Source of the DNA: Polynucleobacter aenigmaticus
GTDB taxonomy: Bacteria; Pseudomonadota; Gammaproteobacteria; Burkholderiales; Burkholderiaceae
Reading direction: 5' to 3'
DNA length: 64,000 nt
Assembly (NCBI RefSeq): GCF_002206635.1
Contig: NZ_NGUO01000009.1
Location: forward strand, 1-64,000
Positions 54,093-62,105 of this stretch are shown here, in pieces. Below the pieces are notes generated by a model, which did not search any database, had not been told where the DNA came from, and saw only the letters and a program-made list of their open reading frames with translations. Position 1 is the stretch's first letter. Each line of letters starts with the position of its first letter. Position numbers and translations under genes: made by a program.

Positions 54093-54914
54093 ATGAATAT
54101 TCGTAAAGTAATTAATTTATTAGTTGGCGTATTCGCAACAGCGGTATTGCTCACTAGCAATGCAGCATTTGCCGAGGCAACTTTGCCAGAGGTATATCAA
54201 GCGGTGCAATCTGGGCAGATGGCTAAAGCCGATGTCATGATGAAAGAAGTGCTCCAAAATCATCCTAACAGTGCAAAGGCGCACTATGTAGCGGCTGAGC
54301 TTTACCTCAAAGAAGGTAAGTTAGAGGTAGCACGTAATCATTTCATCAAAGCGCAAAACTTAGCTCCTGGTTTGCCTTTTGCGCAGCCTGAGTCTGTACA
54401 AAAACTGCAAGTGCAACTCGCGAGTGGCGCAGGCAGTTCTGTTGCTGGTTCATCCTCATCATCTATCTTTAGCAATCCACTCTTCTGGGGTTTGATTGCC
54501 ATCTTGGTAGTGGGCGTCATCATTGTGATGAGACGTCGCAAGGCTGAGGCGGTGCAGGTCTATAACGCTCCAGGCGCTGGTTACCCTGGTACTCCAGGCG
54601 GCCCCGCTGGCTACCCCGGCGGTCCTGGTTATCCTGGAGCCCCAGCTGGCGGTATGGGTGGTGGCTTAATGGGCAGCTTAGCTACTGGCGCAGCTTTAGG
54701 TGCCGGCATGTATGCTGGTCAAGCATTGGCAAGCAGCCTGATGGGTGGTCACGATAACGGCCCTTCCAATGCCAACCCTAACCTTAATCAAGTGGGCGGC
54801 CCGGCATCTTTAGATCCAAACTTTGGCGTGCGGGATGCCAGCTCTTGGGATGATGGTGGATCAAGTTCTTGGGATGACAGCGGCGGTGGCGGCGATTTCA
54901 TGAGCGATGTTTAA
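54093..54914 (+). CDS. Exported TPR-type membrane protein with Gly/Pro-rich tail
   Basis: The start MNIRKVINLLVGVFATAVLL gives 273 residues, with AAGGAG about 6 bp upstream. After the signal peptide (ending AAFAEAT) a TPR-like region (about 45-85: PNSAKAHYVAAELYLKEGKL) is followed by a Ser-rich linker, a membrane helix (about 128-147), an RRRK stop, and a Gly/Pro/Tyr-rich tail. The end holds two SSWDD copies separated by GGS. Architecture suggests a periplasmic TPR anchored in the inner membrane with a cytoplasmic disordered tail. Function unknown. Confidence 0.8.
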   Translation: MNIRKVINLLVGVFATAVLLTSNAAFAEATLPEVYQAVQSGQMAKADVMMKEVLQNHPNSAKAHYVAAELYLKEGKLEVARNHFIKAQNLAPGLPFAQPESVQKLQVQLASGAGSSVAGSSSSSIFSNPLFWGLIAILVVGVIIVMRRRKAEAVQVYNAPGAGYPGTPGGPAGYPGGPGYPGAPAGGMGGGLMGSLATGAALGAGMYAGQALASSLMGGHDNGPSNANPNLNQVGGPASLDPNFGVRDASSWDDGGSSSWDDSGGGGDFMSDV

Positions 54915-55063
54915 AGACCATGCATCGTTTGGCTGAGATCATCGAGGTGGGACATGCTTGGTTTTACCGAGCGAGCATCTACACCTCGAATGCATTCTTA
55001 GATGATCCAGCCATCTTGGCATTCGCTTTTTGCTAACAAGAACCCAGTCAACCCCCTTATATC

Positions 55064-55086
55064 AACCACCTTCGGGTGGTTTTTTC
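55064..55086 (+). terminator. Rho-independent terminator with UUCG loop
   Basis: AACCACC-ttc-GGGTGGTT followed by TTTTCTT, with a C(UUCG)G-type tip. It lies about 150 bp after the TPR protein gene and before the umuDC promoter. Confidence 0.88.
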
Positions 55087-55153
55087 TTGCCTAATATTTA
55101 AGCAAATATCTCAAAAGCAACAAAAATTGAGTCATTTTTAAGGTTTTTACACA

Positions 55154-55173
55154 TACTGTATGGATATACAGTA
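55154..55173. promoter_or_regulatory. LexA (SOS) box upstream of umuDC
   Basis: TACTGTATGGATATACAGTA is a CTGT-N8-ACAG dyad matching the E. coli LexA consensus TACTGTATATATATACAGTA at 18 of 20 positions. It ends 11 bp before the umuD ATG and would overlap the promoter -10 region, so tight SOS repression is expected. Confidence 0.92.
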
Positions 55174-55184
55174 TATTAATCACT

Positions 55185-55673
55185 ATGACAACTCAGATGA
55201 CCTCCCAGATAGCAACCCTAAGCCAGGCCCCACAAGCCTTAGCAGCAAATGGCGCCTATGAGTTTAAGCTTCTGAGTCATCGTATTTCAGCGGGATTTCC
55301 GAGTCCGGCGGCCGATTATGCCGAGGAAGGCCTTGATTTAAACCACTATTTAATCCAAAACAAGCCAGCCACTTTTATGTTCACCGTAAAAGGGGATTCA
55401 ATGATGGGTGCGGGTATTTGTGACGGTGACAAGGTGGTAGTTGATAAAGCCCTCAAGCCAAAAAATAAAGACATCGTAGTTGCTGTAGTGGATGACGAGT
55501 ACACCATCAAGCGCCTCTATCAATTGCGCGGCAAAACAGAACTTCAGCCAGAGAACCCCAATTACGAACCCATTACCTTTAATGAGAGTAGCCAACTCCA
55601 AATTTGGGGTGTAGTGGTTGGGGTAGTGCGTAGATACAGCCATGCTAGTAGCAGAAATGGTAAATCTATATGA
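55185..55673 (+). CDS. umuD: UmuD-like S24 peptidase, DNA polymerase V subunit
   Basis: A 162-residue S24 protein. [11 protein letters not shown] contains the self-cleavage site (Ala36-Gly37), GDSMMGAGI gives catalytic Ser72, and [10 protein letters not shown] gives catalytic Lys109. No DNA-binding domain, so it is UmuD rather than LexA. After RecA-stimulated cleavage UmuD' joins UmuC. A second Met (residue 5) is also a possible start; no clear Shine-Dalgarno is seen. The stop overlaps umuC (ATGA). Confidence 0.95.
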   Translation: MTTQMTSQIATLSQAPQALAANGAYEFKLLSHRISAGFPSPAADYAEEGLDLNHYLIQNKPATFMFTVKGDSMMGAGICDGDKVVVDKALKPKNKDIVVAVVDDEYTIKRLYQLRGKTELQPENPNYEPITFNESSQLQIWGVVVGVVRRYSHASSRNGKSI

Positions 55674-56998
55674 GCATCAAGATGCCAGAAAACGCTATAA
55701 ATCAAGCGTGCCAAACCAACCAGCTTTTCGCACTCGTTGATGTGAACAACTTCTACGTATCTTGTGAGCGGGTATTTGCGCCCAAGTTGGAAGATGTGCC
55801 GATGGTAGTTCTATCCAATAACGATGGCTGCGCAGTAGCACGTAGTGCTGAAGTTAAAGCGCTGGGCGTGAAGATGGGTACACCTTGGTTTCAGATGAAG
55901 GATCTGGCTCAGCAACATGGTATCCAAGCTTATTCCTCAAACTACACCTTGTATGGTGATATGAGCGGCAGGGTAGTGGAAGTCTTAAGAAAGTTCACAC
56001 CCAATTTAGAGGTCTACAGTATTGATGAGAGCTTTTTGGCAATCGAGACGGTACTCAAGCAATACGCCAATCCCACTAGCCTAGGCCAAATCATCAAGCA
56101 AGATGTGAAAGACTCAACAGGCTTGCCTGTATGCGTTGGTATCGGTGCTAGCAAGACTCTCGCTAAGCTTGCCAATCACTTGGCTAAAAAGCACCCCCAG
56201 TTTACTGGTGTCTGTGACATCAGTTCTATGGCTAAAGAGGCCCTCTATCAATGGATGGCGGAGACAGCAGTAGGTGAGGTATGGGGTATTGGCGGGAAGA
56301 CTGCCAAAAAACTTAAAGAGCTCAAGATCAATAGCGTCTTTGATCTGGTGCAAACTTCACCACAATCAATGCGCCAACAATTTGGTGTCGTGATTGAGCG
56401 TATTTGTTATGAGTTGCGTGGCGTATCCTGTTTGCAACTAGAAGAAGTGGCCCCAGCTAAACAACAGATTATTTCCTCAAGAAGTTTTGGTAAACCAGTT
56501 AGCTCCATGGATGAGTTGGCTGAATCTGTGGCTACCCATGCTGCAAGAGGTGCCGAGAAGCTCAGAAGTCAAAAGTCAGTCACGGGCGCGCTCACCATCT
56601 TTGTGCAAACTAATCCACACAAACCGTTTGAGCCGCAACACCATCAAAGCATCACAGTGGTTCTGAGTGATCCTAGCGATAACACCTTAACGCTCACTAG
56701 CGCTGCATTAAAAGGTTTGAGACAAATCTACAAAGCTGGCTTTAAGTACAAGAAGGCCGGAGTCATTCTTAATCTCTTGGCTGATAAGCCCACTATGCAG
56801 CAATCACTATTTGATGATATGGAAGTCAAAGGCAAATCCGCTGGCCTCATGAAAGCATTGGACTCGATCAATAGTCGTTTTGGTAACGCTGCCATTAAAA
56901 CTGCAGCAGCGGGTACTAAACAAGACTGGCAAATGAGGTCAGGCAATAAGTCACCGAACTACACCACGCAGTGGGATGAATTACCCGTAGCGCGCTAA
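55670..56998 (+). CDS. umuC: UmuC-like Y-family DNA polymerase
   Basis: A 442-residue translesion polymerase. [17 protein letters not shown] has the first catalytic Asp, [20 protein letters not shown] the fingers, [12 protein letters not shown] the second catalytic acidic pair, and [18 protein letters not shown] the helix-hairpin region. A little-finger domain and a beta-clamp-like C-terminal motif ([10 protein letters not shown]) are present. It forms Pol V with UmuD' under LexA control. Confidence 0.95.
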   Translation: MSIKMPENAINQACQTNQLFALVDVNNFYVSCERVFAPKLEDVPMVVLSNNDGCAVARSAEVKALGVKMGTPWFQMKDLAQQHGIQAYSSNYTLYGDMSGRVVEVLRKFTPNLEVYSIDESFLAIETVLKQYANPTSLGQIIKQDVKDSTGLPVCVGIGASKTLAKLANHLAKKHPQFTGVCDISSMAKEALYQWMAETAVGEVWGIGGKTAKKLKELKINSVFDLVQTSPQSMRQQFGVVIERICYELRGVSCLQLEEVAPAKQQIISSRSFGKPVSSMDELAESVATHAARGAEKLRSQKSVTGALTIFVQTNPHKPFEPQHHQSITVVLSDPSDNTLTLTSAALKGLRQIYKAGFKYKKAGVILNLLADKPTMQQSLFDDMEVKGKSAGLMKALDSINSRFGNAAIKTAAAGTKQDWQMRSGNKSPNYTTQWDELPVAR

Positions 56999-57058
56999 GA
57001 AATAGACGAGAAATAGGTGAAGAAAAAACAACAAACAACAATAAAAAATGAAGCAATT

Positions 57059-57087
57059 CTTACTAGCTCATTTCATGAGCCAGTAAG
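57059..57087. repeat. Inverted repeat downstream of umuC
   Basis: CTTACT-a-GCTCAT-ttc-ATGAGC-c-AGTAAG forms a long hairpin with one bulged pair. No T-run follows. It may stabilise the 3' end of the umuDC message or be part of a small RNA. Confidence 0.5.
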
Positions 57088-57120
57088 ACTCTATTCTGAA
57101 CACATAGAGGAAAAACAGAA

Positions 57121-57144
57121 GTAAAGACAGAGGTAAAGACAGAG
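57121..57144. repeat. Two tandem copies of a 12-bp repeat
   Basis: GTAAAGACAGAG occurs twice in a row, followed by decayed units (GTAAATAACAG, TAACAAATAACAG) to about 57170. The stretch is A-rich and non-coding in all frames as far as I can see. Confidence 0.7.
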
Positions 57145-57225
57145 GTAAATAACAGTAACAAATAACAGTGACAAGCAATAGCAATACAAAATTAATTAAA
57201 CGTAGATAACACCAGGAGAAATCAA

Positions 57226-57357
57226 ATGGAACTATTAAATAACTTTAACGGCATTTCACTCGCAGTGATCATGGTTTTGTCGTACTGCGCAGTATTGAAA
57301 AATACTAAGCGTCATGAGGGCGACACAAAACAAGTATTTACTCGTAAGTATCAGTAA
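57226..57357 (+). CDS. Probable 43-residue single-helix membrane protein
   Basis: The ATG is preceded at 7 bp by CAGGAGAAA, a strong ribosome site. The product begins MELLNNFNGISLAVIMVLSY, one hydrophobic helix (about residues 9-24), then a basic tail (KNTKRHEGDTKQVFTRKYQ). It stands alone between umuC and the UPF0114 gene, with hairpins on both sides. I recognise no family. Support is the ribosome site and the helix-plus-basic-tail design common in small membrane proteins. Confidence 0.6.
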   Translation: MELLNNFNGISLAVIMVLSYCAVLKNTKRHEGDTKQVFTRKYQ

Positions 57358-57391
57358 GAGCAATACAAGAAATATGCAGCAGGCCTAGAAG

Positions 57392-57423
57392 GGGAATAAG
57401 GAAATCACGGACTCCTTATTCCC
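57392..57423. repeat. Perfect 11-bp inverted repeat, possible terminator or RNA element
   Basis: GGGAATAAGGA-aatcacggac-TCCTTATTCCC lies about 35 bp after the 43-residue ORF. No T-run follows on either strand, so Rho-independent termination is not typical; an RNA stabiliser or protein site is possible. A second small dyad, TACCC-ttacatt-GGGTA, follows at 57450-57466. Confidence 0.55.
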
Positions 57424-57515
57424 TAGTGAAGGTAGGGCATAGATATAAATACCCTTACATTGGGTACGTGCATTAATGTTATAAAAATGCCATGAATAGG
57501 GCTAAAATCATTTTC

Positions 57516-58058
57516 ATGAATGATGACAAGTTGGCCAATGTAGATAAAAAGTTACGCCCATTGCCGCGCTGGATATTTATGTCCCGCTGGTTACAAGCGC
57601 CCTTATATATTGGCTTGATTGTTGCTCAGGGAGTTTATGTTTGGCAGTTTTGGTTGGAGTTGGTGCATCTCATTAGCATGATGGCCGATAAGTCCATGAC
57701 TGAAACAGCATTGATGCTGATTGTCTTAGGCTTGATTGATGTGGTCATGATTTCCAACTTGCTGGTGATGGTGATTGTTGGCGGTTGGGAGACTTTTGTT
57801 TCTCGCTTGGAGCTAGAGAACCACCCAGATCAACCCGAGTGGTTATCGCATGTCAACGCAGGCGTGCTGAAGGTGAAATTAGCAACGGCCATTATCGGTA
57901 TCTCATCGATTCATTTGCTCAAGACCTTTATCAATGCCGCCTCTTATGATGAAAAAACCTTGATGTGGCAAACCTTGATACACATTACTTTTGTGCTGTC
58001 AGCTGTTGCAATTGCCTATACCGAGAAATTAGTCGCTTCATCACAAAAACACCATTGA
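57516..58058 (+). CDS. UPF0114/TIGR00645 (YqhA-like) membrane protein
   Basis: The start at [20 protein letters not shown] gives 180 residues; an ATG 8 codons upstream is possible. [20 protein letters not shown] opens the domain, with four helices in all, and [20 protein letters not shown] is the family signature. Function is unknown. It converges with the exonuclease gene, 6 bp apart. Confidence 0.85.
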   Translation: MNDDKLANVDKKLRPLPRWIFMSRWLQAPLYIGLIVAQGVYVWQFWLELVHLISMMADKSMTETALMLIVLGLIDVVMISNLLVMVIVGGWETFVSRLELENHPDQPEWLSHVNAGVLKVKLATAIIGISSIHLLKTFINAASYDEKTLMWQTLIHITFVLSAVAIAYTEKLVASSQKHH

Positions 58059-58064
58059 TGCGTA

Positions 58065-58730
58065 TTAACGAGTGGTAAGTTCAAGAGCTTTGCGCAAGTA
58101 AGGGGATACATTGTCCTGGCGCAACATCCACTGCTTATAGTCTGATGGAACTTGGCTAATCAGTTCGCCTTTATGTTTACCAAAAGGCATGGTCGTCGGA
58201 ATGCGAGCCTTCTCAGACATTTCCCATAAAGCATCTAGAGAAGAGGGCTTAAGCTTATCCAAAATCTGACCCAAAATCTTAGAGCAAATCCAGACATCTG
58301 CTAACGCGCTATGCGCATCACGCAGTTGCTCTCTAGCGGTAGACCGCTCAAAGTTATAAAGTAAGGCGCTTTGAGTATGACTATCTAAATCAGGCCAAAG
58401 GCTACGAGATAGCGCAAGAGTGCAAATCCGCTTGACCTCAGGGCTACCAATGGCCTCCCAGTCAAAATCAACACTATGACCGATGATGTACTTAGTGCCA
58501 GCAGGCAATCTAAATGAGCTGCTGGCGGGGCAATTAACCAGCTCTTCATCCAGGATGTGATGGGTGGCTAAAGCACCCAAGCTAATCGGTTTACCAGGGT
58601 TGTAACGCTGTACCCAAGGATTGCCAACGGCAAGCGGGTTGATAGAGGTGACATCTAAAGAAGCAGCTTCAATAATGACGGCATCGTTTTTATCGGTTGC
58701 TTCAACATCGAAAATAATGGCTTGTGGCAT
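58065..58730 (-). CDS. ExoX-like 3'-5' exonuclease with DUF3820 C-terminal domain
   Basis: The 221-residue protein has a DEDD-type exonuclease fold: IIFDVEATDKNDAVIIEAAS (Exo I, Asp/Glu), YIIGHSVDFDWEAIG (Exo II) and DAHSALADVWICSKIL (Exo III, with His). The C-terminal KARIPTTMPFGKHKGELISQ, then VPSDYKQWML, is the DUF3820 module found behind ExoX-type nucleases. It acts on single-strand DNA or RNA ends; no polymerase is fused to it. Confidence 0.85.
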   Translation of the reverse strand: MPQAIIFDVEATDKNDAVIIEAASLDVTSINPLAVGNPWVQRYNPGKPISLGALATHHILDEELVNCPASSSFRLPAGTKYIIGHSVDFDWEAIGSPEVKRICTLALSRSLWPDLDSHTQSALLYNFERSTAREQLRDAHSALADVWICSKILGQILDKLKPSSLDALWEMSEKARIPTTMPFGKHKGELISQVPSDYKQWMLRQDNVSPYLRKALELTTR

Positions 58731-59064
58731 GGGGATTTCTCTGGGTAGTGGGCTTGGTTAGATAGATATTGTGCCTTGAAGTGTTTCTCAAATTTACATA
58801 TCAAAATATGACCAATTTTTCCCACTCTTAAATGATCCCCAATGCATATTATTTACCGTTCCAAACCTCTGCGCTGAGTCTTTCTGACTGCTGGGAGATT
58901 TGTAATATACGCAGCCATTAAATGCAGACATATGCAACAACGCTTATTGAGATTGGCGATGGATTCCCAGGTAGCCCTGGTTTTACCGATTATTTGGATG
59001 ATTTAGGGAATTTTCAGGGTCCAAAAGATCCTGTAATTGGGCTGAATCTAGCTTAGGGGAGGTG
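58731..59064. other. Intergenic stretch before ffs, no supported gene
   Basis: The 334 bases between the ExoX-like gene and ffs hold the promoter side of the exonuclease gene and the 3' flank of ffs. A 44-codon plus-strand ORF (58922-59056, beginning MQTYATTLIEIGDGFPGSPG) has no ribosome site and no recognised family. I see no terminator hairpin with a T-run directly after ffs. Confidence 0.5.
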
Positions 59065-59159
59065 GATGAGCCTGACCCCCGGCACTGACAGTGTTGGGTT
59101 TGGCTGCTTCGTTCCCGACCTGACCAGGTTATCCAAACCGCCATGCGGGGAGGCCCATC
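59065..59159 (-). ncRNA. ffs: Signal recognition particle 4.5S RNA
   Basis: The minus strand carries CCTGGTCAGGTCGGGAACGA followed by AGCAGCCAA, the conserved apical SRP-RNA loops (GGTCAGG and the GGAA-type tetraloop region, AGCAGCC). The ends GATGGGCCT and AGGCTCATC pair to close the long helix, giving about 95 nt. A -10-like TAAAAT lies on the minus strand at 59172-59167, 7 bp before the start. It is head-to-head with dnaX, 32 bp away, so the two promoters overlap. The RNA binds Ffh for membrane protein targeting. Confidence 0.93.
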
Positions 59160-59191
59160 CAATTCCATTTTAGCTTGTTAGAATGTAATAC

Positions 59192-60889
59192 ATGACAGCA
59201 TTGGCTTTAGCCCGTTCGTGGCGCCCTAAAACTTTCTCCCAATTGGTAGGACAAGACCATGTGGTTAAGGCTCTAACCCATGCCTTAGACCAAGGTCGAC
59301 TACACCACGCTTGGCTCTTTACGGGTACTCGCGGGGTCGGAAAGACCACAATTGCCCGAATTATGGCCAAAGCCCTCAATTGCACTGGGGAAGACGGTCA
59401 AGGTCGCATGACCTCAGAACCTTGCGGAAAATGCCCAGCTTGCCTAGAAATCGATGCGGGTCGCTTTGTTGACTATATTGAGATGGATGCTGCCAGTAAT
59501 CGCGGGGTAGACGATATTGCTGCTCTATTAGAGAAGGCAGCCTACGCACCCAGTAATGCGCGTTACAAGGTATACATGATTGACGAGGTGCACATGCTCA
59601 CCAATCATGCCTTTAATGCCATGCTCAAAACGCTCGAAGAGCCACCTGAACATGTGAAGTTCATACTAGCAACTACCGATCCTCAAAAGATCCCCGTCAC
59701 TATTTTGTCCCGTTGCTTGCAGTTCAACCTTAAGCAAATGCCAGTACCGCTCATTGTTGAGCACCTAGAAAAAGTACTCGCCGCAGAAAAAGTCGATTAC
59801 GAAACTAATGCGTTGCGTGTCTTGGCAAAAGCCGCTCAAGGCTCTATGCGTGATGCTTTGTCACTCACAGATCAAGCGATCGCGTACGCAGCTGGTAAGG
59901 TATCTGAAGAAGCGGTACGTGGCATGCTTGGCACATTAGATGATGCCTACCTCATCAGAATTTTAGATTCACTTATAGCGAAAGATGGTGCAACATTATT
60001 GGCTATTGCTAATGAGATGGGTGAGCGCAGTATGTCTTTCTCATTAGCACTTGCTGATCTATCTAGCCTCATTCAGAAAATTGCTGCCGCACAAATTGTT
60101 CCTGAGTCAGTGCTAGAAGATTGGCCTGAAGCTGCAGAAATTCGTCGCTTAGCTAGTGCGATAACAAAAGAAGAGGCACAGCTTTTCTACCAAATCAGCA
60201 TCACCAGCCGTCCTGATTTATCGCTTGCCCCTGATGAGCAAACCGGCTTTGCCATGACGCTCTTGCGGATGCTGGCCTTTCGCCCCAGAAATGAATCCCT
60301 AGGCAGAGCAGGTAACTCTGCACCACCAGTAGCATCGGCACCAAGATCTTCTGTACCAGTAAATCAAACTGCTACTCCAGTCAGACCCGCGCCTGCATCA
60401 TCCGCTCCGGCGCCAGCACCTGCAACAGCTAAGCCCGCTGCGTCCGCACCTTCGGCTCCTCCAGTTTCAGCTTCGGCAGCTTCTATACCAGCAGCCTCAA
60501 GCGTAGACCGTCCAGATTGGCATGCCTTGATGCGTCAGATCCCTGTCAAAGGCATGGTTCAACAATTAGCATTTCAGACGGAGCTACAAGAGTGGAAAGA
60601 TACCCCCGCAGGCGTACGCGTAACGGTCATGACACCAATGCCACAGCTAGCTTCAGAAGCATCTGTTGGCCGACTTGCTGACGCATTAACGGCGCACTTT
60701 GGCAAACCTGTAAAAGTATTGATTGAGAAGGGTGAAATTGAAGGTAAGACGGTAGCTAAAGTCGATGCCCAGATTCATCAAGAAAAAAGACAAAACGCTG
60801 AACAAATGATTGCTCAAGATCCATTTATTCGGCAATTAGAAAAAGAGTTTGGAGCCAAGGTCGTTGGTGGCTCAGTAAAGCCGCTCTAA
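59192..60889 (+). CDS. dnaX: DNA polymerase III subunits tau/gamma
   Basis: A 565-residue clamp-loader ATPase: GTRGVGKTTIAR (Walker A, about 45-56), zinc site Cys in CGKCPACLEID with an earlier Cys (LNCTG), VYMIDEVHML (Walker B), and LSRCLQFNL (SRC motif). After the collar domain an Ala/Pro/Ser-rich linker (about 375-430) leads to a C-terminal tau-type domain (VKGMVQQLAFQTELQEWKDT). I did not find a convincing gamma frameshift site at the E. coli-like position. It heads the dnaX-ybaB-recR cluster. Confidence 0.96.
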   Translation: MTALALARSWRPKTFSQLVGQDHVVKALTHALDQGRLHHAWLFTGTRGVGKTTIARIMAKALNCTGEDGQGRMTSEPCGKCPACLEIDAGRFVDYIEMDAASNRGVDDIAALLEKAAYAPSNARYKVYMIDEVHMLTNHAFNAMLKTLEEPPEHVKFILATTDPQKIPVTILSRCLQFNLKQMPVPLIVEHLEKVLAAEKVDYETNALRVLAKAAQGSMRDALSLTDQAIAYAAGKVSEEAVRGMLGTLDDAYLIRILDSLIAKDGATLLAIANEMGERSMSFSLALADLSSLIQKIAAAQIVPESVLEDWPEAAEIRRLASAITKEEAQLFYQISITSRPDLSLAPDEQTGFAMTLLRMLAFRPRNESLGRAGNSAPPVASAPRSSVPVNQTATPVRPAPASSAPAPAPATAKPAASAPSAPPVSASAASIPAASSVDRPDWHALMRQIPVKGMVQQLAFQTELQEWKDTPAGVRVTVMTPMPQLASEASVGRLADALTAHFGKPVKVLIEKGEIEGKTVAKVDAQIHQEKRQNAEQMIAQDPFIRQLEKEFGAKVVGGSVKPL

Positions 60890-60957
60890 GTAAAAGTTGA
60901 TCTTCAATAAAACGTATTCAGAGATACACATAAGACAAGAAAAAGGGAAATAAAGCG

Positions 60958-61281
60958 ATGATGAAAGGTGGCCTTGCTGGTTTGATGAAACAAGCCCAGC
61001 AGATGCAAGAGAAGATGAAGGTGGCGCAAGAGCAATTGGCTGCGCTAGAAGTCACTGGTCAAGCTGCAGGTGGATTAGTTAAAGTGACCATCTCTGGTAA
61101 ACATGAAATGAAGCGCATTCAGATTGAACCAGCTGCAATGGATGATCGTGAGATGTTAGAAGATTTGCTGGTGACTGCCTATGCAGAAGCATTTAAACAG
61201 GTAGAGGCCGCTAATTCTCAGGTGATGTCTGGTGCAACGGCTGGTATGCCAATGCCTCCTGGCTTTAAGCTGCCGTTTTGA
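60958..61281 (+). CDS. ybaB: YbaB/EbfC nucleoid-associated protein
   Basis: A 107-residue protein: GGLAGLMKQAQQMQEKMKVA, then VKVTISGKHEMKRIQIEPAA. The domain is a dimeric DNA-binding fold. The second Met (residue 2) may be the real start. It sits between dnaX and recR in the usual order, 13 bp before recR. Confidence 0.95.
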   Translation: MMKGGLAGLMKQAQQMQEKMKVAQEQLAALEVTGQAAGGLVKVTISGKHEMKRIQIEPAAMDDREMLEDLLVTAYAEAFKQVEAANSQVMSGATAGMPMPPGFKLPF

Positions 61282-61294
61282 TTGCTAATTTCTA

Positions 61295-61918
61295 ATGGCA
61301 CGTCATGAAGCTCCGCAAGATGCTCTTGGTCGTTTGATCGAGGCATTGCGCGTACTGCCAGGAGTAGGTCCCAAGTCTGCGCAACGCATGGCTTTTTATC
61401 TTCTTCAGCATGATCGCAATGGGGCGGCAGTTCTTGCCAAATCATTAGGTGAAGCAGTAGAGACTGTAGGTCACTGCGCCCGTTGCAATACTTTCTCAGA
61501 AACCCAAATCTGCATTACTTGCAGTGATGATCGTCGTGACCCCTCCTTGCTATGCATTGTGGAAACGCCCGCTGACCAAGTGATGGTGGAGCAGACAATG
61601 AGTTTCAAAGGCAACTACTTTGTCTTGATGGGTCGCATCTCACCACTCGATGGCATGGGCCCCAATGAAATCCATTTTGATCGATTACTCAACCGTATTG
61701 AAGCACCCGATACTGAAGTTCCAGTGAGGGAGGTAGTGCTCGCAACTAATTTCACAAGTGAAGGTGAGGCCACAGCCCATTACATTGGTGAAATGCTCAA
61801 ATCCAAAGGCATCAAAGTCACCAGAATTGCCAGAGGTATTCCGGTGGGTGGCGAGCTAGAGTATGTAGATGCAGGCACCTTGGCCAGAGCGCTAATGGAC
61901 CGCCGTACCGTTGGCTAG
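61295..61918 (+). CDS. recR: Recombination mediator RecR
   Basis: A 207-residue protein with N-terminal HhH ([20 protein letters not shown]), the Cys4 zinc finger [16 protein letters not shown], and a Toprim domain ([16 protein letters not shown], then [19 protein letters not shown]). It works with RecO/RecF at gaps. It forms the classic dnaX-ybaB-recR order. Confidence 0.97.
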   Translation: MARHEAPQDALGRLIEALRVLPGVGPKSAQRMAFYLLQHDRNGAAVLAKSLGEAVETVGHCARCNTFSETQICITCSDDRRDPSLLCIVETPADQVMVEQTMSFKGNYFVLMGRISPLDGMGPNEIHFDRLLNRIEAPDTEVPVREVVLATNFTSEGEATAHYIGEMLKSKGIKVTRIARGIPVGGELEYVDAGTLARALMDRRTVG

Positions 61919-62105
61919 GCGCCACCAGATCTCTCAATAGTCACTAAATCGACATAAATTCTAGGTAAATTGCTCCATTTTGGGGATAATTTGGCCTGCA
62001 CCCCTGTTGAGCTTCATTCTCACGCTGTGCCCATCTAATTTGTCTTATTTATTACCCTGGTAGATCTGACCTTAGTCATTGATGCTGCTTATTGTGAAAT
62101 TCTGA

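Noticed and set aside
54920..55036. 38-codon ORF (MHRLAEIIEVGHAWFYRASI...) between the TPR gene and terminator
   Set aside because: No ribosome site and no recognised family; it may be a relic, but nothing supports expression.
57048..57086. 12-codon ORF ending in the hairpin after umuC, as a leader peptide
   Set aside because: No ribosome site near the ATG and no biosynthetic gene follows that would need attenuation.
58922..59056. 44-codon ORF upstream of ffs
   Set aside because: No Shine-Dalgarno and no family; probably chance.
60779..60790. A6G run near the dnaX 3' end as the gamma frameshift site
   Set aside because: It lies near codon 530 of 565, far from the position that would yield a gamma-length product.
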